This document shows, in pieces, positions 43,766-52,908 of a stretch of 64,000 nt of DNA. The stretch's first letter is position 1. Each line of letters opens with the position of its first letter. The stretch is from DAISKN01 sp963716925 (lineage in GTDB: Bacteria > Acidobacteriota > Vicinamibacteria > Marinacidobacterales > SMYC01), in assembly GCA_963716925.1 (NCBI GenBank), contig CAVQUX010000014.1, positions 620,001-684,000 of the forward strand, read 5' to 3'. A program made the position numbers and the translations under genes. Below the pieces are notes generated by a model. That model searched no databases. It was not told the origin of the DNA and was given only the letters and a program-made list of their open reading frames with translations.

Positions 43766-45579
43766 TTCCGTTCGACAATCGGAAGCACCACGTGCGACGG
43801 GCGGAGGGCGTCATGGTAGAGGCTGTTGTCCGCGTTCTCCATCCTTCGATTCCTTCCCAGGGGCTCTCCGGTGTTGGGGTTGACGTCGAAGCGGGGAAAG
43901 TTGCTGCTCGAGACATCGACGCGAATGCGGTGGCCCTTCTGGAAGACGTTGGCGGTGGGGAAGGGCTCGACCTCGAGGCGGTAGATCTCCCCCGGGGTCA
44001 TCAGCTGCTGGCGCTCGGGTCCGTTTCGGTAGCGAGCCCGCAGGATGCCGTCCGTGAGGTTCATCTCGAAGCCCGAAGGGAAGTCGAACGAGGGCGGGTA
44101 GACGTCGACGATCTTCGCCGTGAAATCGGTATCGAGAGCGGTCGAGGAAGCATGGAGCTCGACCACGATCGGTCCGACGACTTCGACGTCGGCCGCGAGG
44201 GGCTCGGTCTGGAACACCACCACGTCGGGCCGGGCGCTCAAAGGAAGAAACGGTGGCTTCGCGCCGTAAATCCCTTCGCGCTCCTCCTGATGGTAGGCGC
44301 CGGGCTCGAACACCGGGCTGGTGCTGGAGAACGCGCCGCCCAGGGTGGGCACCGGGTCCCGGGGGTCGAAGGTGTACGTCGTCTTACTCTCCGGCTCCGT
44401 CGGGGGCCGTTCGGAAAGAGAGCCGTCGGCGTGGAAGTAGTAGCGGGTGAACCCCGTCCCGGGGAGTGGCCAGCTCGACGCCGAGATCCATCGGCCGCCG
44501 TGATAGAGCCGGCCGTTCGCGTCCTTGTGCCCGTCGCCTCCTCCCATGACGAAGATTCGAACCGGCGCTTCGGCACCGGCTCCGGCGCCTTTGAAGACGC
44601 GATCGAACCATCGCAGGTGGAACTCGCGCGGGAAGTCCGCGAGCGCGGCCTCGGGTCCGAACTCCACGTCGCCGGCGTAGGAGCGGGTGTTCCCGCCGTG
44701 GGTCCAGGGGCCCATCAGGAGGTAGAGCGGCGACGTCATGCGCTTCGAGAGCTCGGCGAAGTTCTGAAGCGTCCCGCCGGCGTAGGAGTCGTACCAGCCG
44801 GATACGTGCACCATGGGGATATCGAGGGTCTGGTCGTAGTGCTCCTGCCAGTTCACGTCCCGGTGCTTCCAGTAGTCGTCGTCGTAGTCGCCGTGGGTCG
44901 CCATCTCGAGAATGTAGTCCTCGAAATTGGGTGCCACGGAGAGCGGATTGAGGCCCTTCCGCAGGGGCAGCGCCTCGAGCCAGCTCTCGATGGGGGCGCG
45001 GGCGAGGTGCTCCTTCACCAGGGGGTCTTCGGTCTCGGCCTCGAGCTGGCGGAATGCCCAGGTGAGCTGCTGGAGCTCGAAGGCGCCGTGATTGCGCACC
45101 TTGTGGTCCCAGCCGTTCGACATTCCGCCCATGTTGAGGACGATCGTCGCGAGCGCCTCGGGCTTCAGCTTCGCCGCGTTCGCCTGGACGTGAGCGGCGT
45201 ACGAGGTCCCCCACATGCCCACCCTGCCGTTCGCGTAGGGGAGCTTCGCGAGATACTCGATGGTGTCGTAGCCGTCCTCGCCTTCGCCGATGTACTTGGT
45301 GAACACCCCCTCGGAGGAGTACGTGCCGCGCACGTCCTGGAGAGCCACGACGTACCCGTTCGCGGCGAAGTAGCGCGCCGACTCGACGAGACTCGACCCC
45401 GTCTTGCCGTAGGGAGTTCGCTGGAGGAGGAGGGGAAGCTTCTCGTCGAGCGGAGTCCCGCCGCGGGCGGGTCGATAGATGTCCGTCGCCAGCCGAACGC
45501 CGTCCCTCATCGGGATCATGAGGTTCTCTTGGAACCGCACCACTTCGAGCGCGGCGGCGAGGGCGAAGGCAGTGAACAT
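43762..45579 (-). CDS. CocE/NonD family hydrolase
   Basis: An intact 605-residue paralogue of the gene at 40653. It has PMRDGVRLATDIYRPARGG, RTPYGKTGSS, DVRGTYSSEGVF, the nucleophile region GMWGTSYAAHV (GxSYxG with the last Gly replaced by Ala), the aspartate in VSGWYDSYAGG and histidine in GPWTHGGN. The C-terminal galactose-binding-like domain ends HRIRVDVSSSNFPRFDVN. Family members cleave acyl esters or N-acylated amino-acid bonds; the substrate is unknown. A weak hydrophobic leader may be a signal peptide. It heads the operon with the MmgE/PrpD gene and its paralogue, 90 bases divergent from the permease gene. Confidence 0.88.
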   Translation of the reverse strand: MFTAFALAAALEVVRFQENLMIPMRDGVRLATDIYRPARGGTPLDEKLPLLLQRTPYGKTGSSLVESARYFAANGYVVALQDVRGTYSSEGVFTKYIGEGEDGYDTIEYLAKLPYANGRVGMWGTSYAAHVQANAAKLKPEALATIVLNMGGMSNGWDHKVRNHGAFELQQLTWAFRQLEAETEDPLVKEHLARAPIESWLEALPLRKGLNPLSVAPNFEDYILEMATHGDYDDDYWKHRDVNWQEHYDQTLDIPMVHVSGWYDSYAGGTLQNFAELSKRMTSPLYLLMGPWTHGGNTRSYAGDVEFGPEAALADFPREFHLRWFDRVFKGAGAGAEAPVRIFVMGGGDGHKDANGRLYHGGRWISASSWPLPGTGFTRYYFHADGSLSERPPTEPESKTTYTFDPRDPVPTLGGAFSSTSPVFEPGAYHQEEREGIYGAKPPFLPLSARPDVVVFQTEPLAADVEVVGPIVVELHASSTALDTDFTAKIVDVYPPSFDFPSGFEMNLTDGILRARYRNGPERQQLMTPGEIYRLEVEPFPTANVFQKGHRIRVDVSSSNFPRFDVNPNTGEPLGRNRRMENADNSLYHDALRPSHVVLPIVERK

Positions 45580-45669
45580 GGTGGGTATCCTCGCCGCTTC
45601 GCGCGCGCGGCGTCAAGCATCAACAAATCGTTTGACGGGAGCCGGTGCAGGCAATACCGTGTCTCGCCC

Positions 45670-47085
45670 ATGGAGCTCGAGCGGGACGCGGCGGAGCGGG
45701 AGGGAGGCCTCAAGCGGGAACTGTCCTCCTGGCAGCAGAGCATGATCGCGATCGGCGGCACCATCGGAGTCGGCCTTTTCCTCGGAAGCGGCGCCACCAT
45801 CGGTCTCGCGGGTCCGGGCGTGGTCCTCACCTATCTCATCGCCGCGATTCCCGCGATCGCGATGGGCTTCGTGCTGGCGGAGATGGCGACGGTCCATCCC
45901 GTAGCCGGCGCCTTCGGGGTCTACGCCGACCTCTACGTCGGGCGCTGGGCCGGCTTCGCGACTCGCCTCACCTACTGGTTCGCCGAGACCCTCGCCATCG
46001 GCGCGCAGCTGACGGCCGTCGGCGTGTATTTCGGGTTCTGGTTCCCCGAGGTCCCGCCGTTCCTCTTCATGGCAGCCGCGGCGCTCATCGCGATCTCGAT
46101 GAACGCGCTCCACGTCGGGCGCTTCGGCTCGCTGGAATCCGCGCTCTCGATGGTGAAGGTCGCGGCGATCGTCGCCTTCATCGTTGCCGGTGCGGCCCTG
46201 ATTTTCGGCGTCGGCTCGCGGGCGGCGATCGGCCTTTCGAACCTCACGGCGGACGGCGGTCTTTTTCCGAACGGCGCTACCGGCGTCTGGCTCGCGCTCA
46301 CCCTCGTAATCACGAGCTACCTGGGGATGGAGACGGTCGCGGTGACCGCGGGCGAGGCCGAGCGGCCGGAGAAGACGGTTCCCCGGGCGCTGCTGGGAAC
46401 CGCTGCGGCGCTCACCGTGCTCTACGTCCTTTCGATCGGCGTGATCGTGACCATGACCTCCTGGAGGGCGATCTCCGAGACCGGCGGCACTCTGACCGGA
46501 AGCCCGTTCGTCGCGGCGTTCGAGAGCATCGGCGTTCCCTACGCGTCGAGCCTCATGAACTTCGTGGTGCTCTCGGCGGCTTTCACCGCGGTCATGAGCC
46601 ACCTCTACATCTGCACCCGCATGCTCTTTTCGCTGTCCCGCGCGGGATACGTTCCGAGAAGTGTCGGCGCGGTCGACCGGCGCGGGGTGCCGCTCGCCGC
46701 CCTCGCCGGCTCGGCGGTGGGGATGGTCATCGCTCTCGCTCTCGCCGCCCGCGGCCGTCAGGTATTCCTCCCGATGTACGGAACCGCGGTCGCGGCGCTG
46801 CTCTCGATCTGGCTCCTGATCTTCTTCAGTCATTTTCGTTTCCGCCGGCGGCTCGATCCCGAACGGCTCGCGGCCCTCCCGGTCCGGGTTCCGCTCCATC
46901 CGCTGCCGGGAATCGTGGGAATCGTCCTCATCCTCGCGACGCTCGCCGCGACCCCGTGGGTCTCCGGCCTCGAATGGACCGTCCCCATGTTCCTCGTCTG
47001 GCTCGCCGTGATCGCCGCCGCGTACGTGGCGCGCTTTGCCCGCCCCGGGGAAGTTGGGAGAGACTACCTCCATGAGCAGGAATAG
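45670..47085 (+). CDS. APC superfamily amino-acid permease
   Basis: A 471-residue inner-membrane transporter with about 12 predicted membrane segments. The N terminus KRELSSWQQSMIAIGGTIGVGLFLGSG is the typical first-helix motif of the amino-acid permease (AAT) branch. Further matches are AGAFGVYADLYVGRWAGFATRL and TSYLGMETVAVTAGEAERPEKTVPRAL. It should import an amino acid or related cation by proton symport. It overlaps the next gene by 14 bases and is divergent from the CocE operon, so substrate uptake and hydrolysis could be linked. Confidence 0.9.
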   Translation: MELERDAAEREGGLKRELSSWQQSMIAIGGTIGVGLFLGSGATIGLAGPGVVLTYLIAAIPAIAMGFVLAEMATVHPVAGAFGVYADLYVGRWAGFATRLTYWFAETLAIGAQLTAVGVYFGFWFPEVPPFLFMAAAALIAISMNALHVGRFGSLESALSMVKVAAIVAFIVAGAALIFGVGSRAAIGLSNLTADGGLFPNGATGVWLALTLVITSYLGMETVAVTAGEAERPEKTVPRALLGTAAALTVLYVLSIGVIVTMTSWRAISETGGTLTGSPFVAAFESIGVPYASSLMNFVVLSAAFTAVMSHLYICTRMLFSLSRAGYVPRSVGAVDRRGVPLAALAGSAVGMVIALALAARGRQVFLPMYGTAVAALLSIWLLIFFSHFRFRRRLDPERLAALPVRVPLHPLPGIVGIVLILATLAATPWVSGLEWTVPMFLVWLAVIAAAYVARFARPGEVGRDYLHEQE

Positions 47086-48055
47086 CGTCTTCATGCCTCG
47101 TCGTCTGGGTCACGCCAACCTCTGGGTCGAAGACCTGGAGCGATCCGAGAGCTTCTACCACCACACCTGCGGGCTCACCGTCGAGTTCTGGGAGCCGGAC
47201 CTGGTGGCGACGTTCCTCGGAACGGGGAACACTCCCCACGACCTCGGCATGATCGAGACCACCGGGGGCAAAGCGCGCTACGGGCGCAACGGTCTTCTTC
47301 AGATTCCGGAGGGCGTCGGCGCGACCGTGGGTCTCGGGCATCTCGCGTGGGAGCTCTCGAACGAGGTCGAGCTGGTCGAGGGTTACCGGCGGGCGAAAGC
47401 GGACGGCGTCGCGCTCGACATGACGGTGGACCATCAAGTGGCGCACAGCGTCTATCTCTTCGATCCCGACGGCAACTACATGGAGTACTACTGCGACACC
47501 GTCAAGGACTGGAGGAAGATTCTCCACGGAGAGATGGAGCTCATCACCGCCGGCTGGGACCCCGAGGACACCGAGCCCTTCGACGAGCCTCGCTTCGAGG
47601 AGAACCCCGATATCCGGACGGTGGCCGAGGCGCCCGTTCATCCGCGCCGCGTGACCCACGCGGTTCTCCTGACCTCCGATCTCGAGAGGCTCGCCCGCTT
47701 CTACCGGGAAGTCGGCGGGCTCGAAGAGGTCCACCGCGACGACGGCCTCGTGTTTCTACGGGGAAGCCTCGCGCGCTACGCCTATCACCTCGTCCTCTGC
47801 CGGAAGGAGGCGGGCGACGAGCGCCGATATCACCACGTTTCGTTCGAGCTCGAAAGCGAGAGCGCGGTGCTCGAGGCCGAGCGCGCGCTTTTCGATCGGG
47901 GAGTCGCGCCCGAGCAGGTGGTCGACTCCGAGCTCAAGCGGAGTTTCTTTCTCAGGGACCCCGACGGGCTGCTCTCCGAGTACTACGCGAGGCGCGCTCC
48001 CGGCTTTCCCGCGCTCAGGAACGTTCCGCAGGAGGCGAGGCCGTTCCACGCGTGA
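47072..48055 (+). CDS. Two-domain VOC-family dioxygenase-like protein
   Basis: A 327-residue protein of two tandem vicinal-oxygen-chelate domains, the arrangement of extradiol catechol dioxygenases. Domain 1 has LGHANLWVEDLERSESFY, HLAWEL and DPDGNYMEYYCD; domain 2 has VTHAVLLTSDLERLARFY, YHHVSFELESES and DPDGLLSEYYA. Each domain keeps a potential H-H-E metal triad, so it is unclear which binds the metal. Ring cleavage of a catechol-like compound is plausible but not shown. The start is ATG at 47072 within the end of the permease gene; the 3' end runs 41 bases into the end of the convergent sulfatase-like gene. Confidence 0.82.
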   Translation: MSRNSVFMPRRLGHANLWVEDLERSESFYHHTCGLTVEFWEPDLVATFLGTGNTPHDLGMIETTGGKARYGRNGLLQIPEGVGATVGLGHLAWELSNEVELVEGYRRAKADGVALDMTVDHQVAHSVYLFDPDGNYMEYYCDTVKDWRKILHGEMELITAGWDPEDTEPFDEPRFEENPDIRTVAEAPVHPRRVTHAVLLTSDLERLARFYREVGGLEEVHRDDGLVFLRGSLARYAYHLVLCRKEAGDERRYHHVSFELESESAVLEAERALFDRGVAPEQVVDSELKRSFFLRDPDGLLSEYYARRAPGFPALRNVPQEARPFHA

Positions 48056-50036
48056 GTCGCTCGACGGCCGCTTGCGCTCGCCGAACGAGCTCCGGGGGCG
48101 CGCCGGAGCCCGAACGTCGAAGGAGCTCGCGGTAGGATTCGAGCGCTTCGGTAGTTCTCCCCATCTGCTCGAGCTGGACCGCCAGATTGAAGTGCCCCTG
48201 GGCTCCCTCGGGATCCAATCGAACCACCTCTCGAAACGAGCTCAAAGCCTCTTCCTGCCGACCGAGCTTGCTGTAGGCGATACCGAGGCCGTCGAAGGCG
48301 TAGAGATAGCGGGGGCTCAACGCGAGAGCCTTCCGGTATTGGGAGATGGCCTCTTCCAGCTGACCGGAAGCCCGGAGTGCGTTTCCCAGGTGGACCCTGG
48401 TGGCGACGCTTTGCGGATCGAGCTCGAGCGCCACCCGGAGCTCCTTCTCCGCTTCCCTCGATTCCCGGCGGCGGTAGTGAAGGAGGCCGAGGTTCATATG
48501 GAAGTCGGCGTCTTCCATCCCGCGTGCCAGGGCCTCGCGATAGAGGGCCTCGGCTTCGGCGAGGCGGCCGACCTGCATGTAAAGCGCGCCCAAGGTCTCG
48601 TACGCGAGAGGAATGTCCTTCTCCGTCGCCAGCACCTTTTCCAGAATCCGGCCGGCGAGGTCGTAGTTTCGCTGGCCGAACTCGTGGATTCCGACCTGAA
48701 GCTCGTTCCAGATCGCCATCTTGTCTTTGGGGTCCACGACGGAATGCCCTGGCGCAGGGCGTGACGAAGAGACGTATCCCAGGCTTCTCAGCCTCGCCTC
48801 GGTATCGGTGTCGACGTCCGCCGCCTCGGGGGCCGAGTCTTTTCCCAGCTCTTCCGCCAGCCGCAGCAGCTCGCGGCGCATCTCTCTCGCCCGGGATTTT
48901 TCGGTTAGGAGAAGGTCGACCCGCTCTCCCGGGTCCTTCTCGAGGTCGTAGAGCTCCGGCCGCGGCGCCTCGATATAACGGAAGCCGCCGAGCTCGAGCC
49001 CTCGCAGCTCGCTCCAGCCCAGGTGAGCGCTGGCGTAGAGCGATTCGCTGTAGATCGGTACTTCCGGGGCCGTTCCGTCTTCGATACCTTCGATAAGGCC
49101 CCGGAGAGTGTGGCCCTGCCCCATCGGTTGGGAGAGCCCCAGATAGTCCAGTATCGTCGGGGCGAGATCCACGGTTTGCGTTACTGCGTCGACCTTGCGG
49201 CCGGCGTCGATGAGGCCGGGCGCGTAGAGCAGAAACGGCACGTGCAGGGTCGAGTGGTAGATGAGCAGCGAGTGCGACTGCTCCCCATGCTCGCCCAGGC
49301 CTTCGCCATGGTCCCCCGCCACCGCCACGAGGGTGCGATCGAGAAGTCCGCGCGAACTTAGCTCGTCCATCACCCGTCCGACCATGGCGTCGGTGTAGGC
49401 GACCTCCCCGGCATAGGGGTCGTTCGGATACTGGCTCCGATAGGGCTCCGGGGGGCGGTAGGGAGAGTGAGGGTCGTAGAAATGCAGCCAGACGAAGAAC
49501 GGCTGGTCGGAAGTCCTTTGACCCATCCAGGCGCTGAACGCGGAAGCCACCGCCCCGGCGTCGCGCTCGGCTTCGACGTTCTCGAGCAGTTTGACGTCGG
49601 CGCCCATCCGATCGTCGTAGAAGTCGAATCCCTGGGCGAGCCCGAACCGGTGGTCCAGGACGAAGGCGCCGACGAACGCGGCGGTGGCATAGCCGTTCTT
49701 CTTCAGGATTTCCGCCAGCGTCTCGTGATTCTCGGAGAGGCGATCCCGGCCATTGACTCGAACTCCGTGAGCGGGCGGATAGGCCCCCGTCAGAATGGAG
49801 GCGTGCGCGGGAAGGGTAAGGGGAACCGGGGATCGCGTTCTCCTGAAGGCGACCCCTCCCTCCGCGAGGCGATCGAGGTTTCCGGTCTTCACCTTGCCGG
49901 CGCCGCTGTAGCCCACGTAGTCGCTCCGAAGGGTGTCGATGGTGATGAGGACCACGTGGCGGGGGCCGATCGACCGGGGTGATTCGCGGCAGGAGGCGAC
50001 GCAAGCCAGAACGGAGAGGAGCACCGCGCGTCGCAT
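48015..50036 (-). CDS. Sulfatase-like/alkaline-phosphatase-superfamily lipoprotein with TPR repeats
   Basis: An intact 673-residue protein. Residues 1-16 form a lipoprotein leader with lipobox VASC. The catalytic domain has HVVLITIDTLRSDYVGYSG, TLPAHASILTGAYPPAHG and AVAGDHGEGLGEHGEQ, plus RPPEPYRSQYPNDPYAGEVA. From about residue 440 it carries at least five TPR units (for example EEAISQYRKALALSPRYLYA). As in its paralogue at 34191, the catalytic nucleophile position is Thr rather than Cys, so a formylglycine sulfatase is unlikely and a phospho-hydrolase/transferase role fits better. The ATG follows the U-tract of the TonB receptor 2 terminator and has no ribosome-binding site next to it. Confidence 0.88.
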   Translation of the reverse strand: MRRAVLLSVLACVASCRESPRSIGPRHVVLITIDTLRSDYVGYSGAGKVKTGNLDRLAEGGVAFRRTRSPVPLTLPAHASILTGAYPPAHGVRVNGRDRLSENHETLAEILKKNGYATAAFVGAFVLDHRFGLAQGFDFYDDRMGADVKLLENVEAERDAGAVASAFSAWMGQRTSDQPFFVWLHFYDPHSPYRPPEPYRSQYPNDPYAGEVAYTDAMVGRVMDELSSRGLLDRTLVAVAGDHGEGLGEHGEQSHSLLIYHSTLHVPFLLYAPGLIDAGRKVDAVTQTVDLAPTILDYLGLSQPMGQGHTLRGLIEGIEDGTAPEVPIYSESLYASAHLGWSELRGLELGGFRYIEAPRPELYDLEKDPGERVDLLLTEKSRAREMRRELLRLAEELGKDSAPEAADVDTDTEARLRSLGYVSSSRPAPGHSVVDPKDKMAIWNELQVGIHEFGQRNYDLAGRILEKVLATEKDIPLAYETLGALYMQVGRLAEAEALYREALARGMEDADFHMNLGLLHYRRRESREAEKELRVALELDPQSVATRVHLGNALRASGQLEEAISQYRKALALSPRYLYAFDGLGIAYSKLGRQEEALSSFREVVRLDPEGAQGHFNLAVQLEQMGRTTEALESYRELLRRSGSGAPPELVRRAQAAVERLTRGTASPPAERS

Positions 50037-50071
50037 AAAGAAAGAAAGGAGGGAGGCCGTAGCCTCCCTCC
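50028..50071 (-). terminator. Intrinsic terminator of TonB receptor 2, abutting the next start codon
   Basis: On the minus strand GGAGGGAGGC (50071-50062), loop TACG, and GCCTCCCTCC (50057-50048) form a perfect ten-base stem followed by TTTCTTTCTTT. The downstream ATG at 50036 directly follows this tract, so the hairpin also lies in the leader of the sulfatase-like gene. Confidence 0.75.
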
Positions 50072-50094
50072 CGGCGAATGTACGCTTTTTCTAT

Positions 50095-52908
50095 CTAGAA
50101 CTCGACTCCGAGTCGGAGCTCCAGCCGGCGCGGTTTGTACCACTGAGTCGCGATGCTATAGAACTGATCCTGGGTCGAAACTCCCGCCTCCGGACTCTGG
50201 AGCCTCAGGCTTCCGTAGGTGATGATCGTATCCTGATTCAGCAGGTTCATGAAACGACCGTCGATTCGGAAGAACGTGTTACCCCCCAGGTGGATGCGCT
50301 TTCCGACCGAGAGGTCGATGTTCTGGATGGGCGTGTAGTGGTAGGCGCCGCCGGGCTCCATGATGGCGTTCACGCTTCCCTGCCCGAGGCCCGGCACCCG
50401 AATCTGCCGGTTATGGGCCCGCCCGTCGCTGAGCTCGAGTGAGGCGGAAAGCATGATGTCCCAGGGGGCCTGGTACACTCCTTGTGCCCGGAACATGTTC
50501 GGCCGATCTCCCTGGAGTCGCTGATAGCCGTTGATCAGGTTGTTCGGGTCGCGCCCCTCGGTGCCGCCGTACGGAGGATTGAACTGTTGCTGGGCCTGAG
50601 GCCGGGGGATGAGCCCTTCCGACTTCGACCAGGTGTAGTTGACGGAGAGCCCCCACCGGTCGGCGAAGCGCTTGTCGAAGGTCAGGATCACCCCGTCGTA
50701 CGTCTGCTCGTAGTCCAGGTTCTCGGAGCCTGGCCAATCCCCGGGATCGTTTCCTTTCCTCCGCTGCGGGATCTCGACCTGGCTGAGGAGCGTATGGGTT
50801 TCTCCCGTGAACGGATCGACGAACGGGAAGGGTTCCCAGACGCCGCCTAGCGTCTCCCACCCGATGAGGTCCTTGGTGTATTTGTGAATGTACTCCGCGC
50901 CGACGGAGATCGAAGAGCCGATTTGCCGCTCGAACCCGGCGGCGTACTGGACGGCCCGAGGCGCCGAGAGATCGGGATCGAACGCGAGGTTCGATGAGCC
51001 GACTTCGTTGAAGAGCTCGAAGGGGCCGTTACGGCTGGTGCCGATGTAGTACTGTTTCGGCGGCACGTCGGGAGCCGGGGCATCCCAGTTCCCGATCACG
51101 TTCTGGTCGTAGTAGACGCCGAACGAGGCTCGAATCACGGAGCGCCCCGCTTTGTCGGGCTGGAGGGCGATACCGATCCTCGGGGAAATGTTGTTCCAAT
51201 TATTGATGTCCACGCCGGGGACGTTCTGGCCCGTCGGCTGGAAATACCCCGCGACGCTGAAGTCGGTGTTGTCCCCGATGGTGAGCCGCTCGTAGTCCGG
51301 GACCCAGCCATGGTTGTGGTCGAAGCGAATTCCGGCGTTGATGGTGAGCCGGTCGGAAATCGTGATCGAATCGTCGATGAAAAGGCCGAGATCCTGGGAA
51401 ATTCCACCGTACTGGTACGGGTCCTGGGTCACGCGGTAGTAGTACGGCGCGTAGTGATACATGTAGGAACCGGTCGGACCGATGCCGGTGCCGGGAGTGT
51501 ACGCGACACCGCGGCTGAACTGGACTCCGAAGCGGAAGTCGTGCTGGGCCCCCATGAAATCGTCGGTGTAGTGGGTCACCTTCGCGTTGAACTGGTTGCG
51601 CCAGGTGTTGTAGACCCACGTGTTCCCCTGGTAGGAGCCGATGCCGCCGCTGTAGGTGGTCTGTCCTCCTCCAGGAGGCGTGAAATCATAGAAAGGCTCC
51701 TCAAGGCTTCCCGTCGTCGACAGGTAGTCCTCGTAGGCCCACCAGCCCGCGTACTTCGCCTCGAAAAGGGTATTGGTGGAGAGAGTCGTCGTCAGGTTCA
51801 CACCCCAGCCCGGGTTGCTGTCGTGGGCCTTGGGTAGCGCGGACTGAGCATCGAACGGGTTGGCGGCGCTGAAGCCGTCGGAGACGCGCTGGTGGAAGAA
51901 CCCGCTCAACTCGTTGCTCTCGTTCAACCGGGTCGTGAGTCGGATGTCGAAGTTGTAGCCCTCATCCGTGGGCTGCACCAGACTCGCGGACACTCCGGGC
52001 TCCTTGCTCGCGTCCTGGGTGTATTGGAACGAGCCGTAGAACCACATCTTGTCCTTGACGATGGGTCCGCCCAGTCGGGCGGTCACGTCGCGGAACAACT
52101 GCCGCGTGTAACCCGTGCCGTCCTGGACGACGTTGGTTCCGGTGAGGGCATCCGACTGATAGAAGTAGTCGGCGCCTCCCGAGAACTCGTTTCCGCCTTT
52201 CTTGGTCACGACGTTCATGACCGCGCCGGTGTGGTTGCCATACTCGGCGGGGGCGCCGACGCCCATGACCTGGATCTCCTCGATATTGTCCGGATTCACC
52301 GTGAGCCAGGCCGCTCCGGTCTCCGGGGCGGTCACGTTCACTCCATCGACGTTCCAGGTGCTCGACTGGCGGTTGGACCCATAGGCGATCGTTCGGGCGG
52401 TGTTCCCGTCGCCGGAGTCCACGCTCATCCCCGGCAGAACCTGAATGAGGTCCGCCATGTTCCTCTGGGTGGGGAGCTCCTTGAGCATCTCTTCCTGAAA
52501 ACCGGTCTGGATTCCCGCCGCCGTAACGTCCACGATGGGCGACTCACCGGTCACCGTCACCGTTTCGGCGATCGTCGAAAGCTTCAGGGGAATGTCCACC
52601 GACGCCGTGGCGTTCAGGCCGACCCGGACCGCCTCGATGCGTTTGGTCTCGAAGCTCGGAAGCGCCGCTTCGACGTCGTAGGTGCCGATGGGGATGGAAA
52701 TGAACCGATAGACACCCAGCTCGTTCGTGACCTGCTCGCGGGTGCCGCCGATCAGCGCGTCGCTCTTGATGACGACCGTGACACCCGGAAGCACGGCGCC
52801 GGTCTCATCCGTCACCGTGCCGCGGATGTTCCCGGTTTGAGCCAACGCGGTGTGGGCGAAGAGGCCCCCCACGGCGAGAAAAGAAAGAATCCGGAACAAC
52901 ACCTTCAT
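50095..52908 (-). CDS. TonB-dependent receptor, Oar-like, with carboxypeptidase-regulatory domain (receptor 2)
   Basis: A 937-residue outer-membrane receptor. Starting at the ATG at 52908, which has GGAGGGAG upstream, gives a clean signal peptide (cleavage after AHTALA, before QTGNIRG). It then has a CarboxypepD_reg-like domain (GTVTDETGAVLPGVTVVI), plug motifs QRNMADLIQVLPGMSVD and GVGAPAEYGNHTGAVMNVVT, and a barrel ending RRLELRLGVEF. It is closely similar to receptors 1 and 3, down to short motifs in the barrel (NPPYGGTEGRDPNN; LQGDRPNMFRAQ). No canonical TonB box is evident. Ligand unknown. A sulfatase-like/TPR gene follows after a terminator. Confidence 0.92.
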   Translation of the reverse strand: MKVLFRILSFLAVGGLFAHTALAQTGNIRGTVTDETGAVLPGVTVVIKSDALIGGTREQVTNELGVYRFISIPIGTYDVEAALPSFETKRIEAVRVGLNATASVDIPLKLSTIAETVTVTGESPIVDVTAAGIQTGFQEEMLKELPTQRNMADLIQVLPGMSVDSGDGNTARTIAYGSNRQSSTWNVDGVNVTAPETGAAWLTVNPDNIEEIQVMGVGAPAEYGNHTGAVMNVVTKKGGNEFSGGADYFYQSDALTGTNVVQDGTGYTRQLFRDVTARLGGPIVKDKMWFYGSFQYTQDASKEPGVSASLVQPTDEGYNFDIRLTTRLNESNELSGFFHQRVSDGFSAANPFDAQSALPKAHDSNPGWGVNLTTTLSTNTLFEAKYAGWWAYEDYLSTTGSLEEPFYDFTPPGGGQTTYSGGIGSYQGNTWVYNTWRNQFNAKVTHYTDDFMGAQHDFRFGVQFSRGVAYTPGTGIGPTGSYMYHYAPYYYRVTQDPYQYGGISQDLGLFIDDSITISDRLTINAGIRFDHNHGWVPDYERLTIGDNTDFSVAGYFQPTGQNVPGVDINNWNNISPRIGIALQPDKAGRSVIRASFGVYYDQNVIGNWDAPAPDVPPKQYYIGTSRNGPFELFNEVGSSNLAFDPDLSAPRAVQYAAGFERQIGSSISVGAEYIHKYTKDLIGWETLGGVWEPFPFVDPFTGETHTLLSQVEIPQRRKGNDPGDWPGSENLDYEQTYDGVILTFDKRFADRWGLSVNYTWSKSEGLIPRPQAQQQFNPPYGGTEGRDPNNLINGYQRLQGDRPNMFRAQGVYQAPWDIMLSASLELSDGRAHNRQIRVPGLGQGSVNAIMEPGGAYHYTPIQNIDLSVGKRIHLGGNTFFRIDGRFMNLLNQDTIITYGSLRLQSPEAGVSTQDQFYSIATQWYKPRRLELRLGVEF

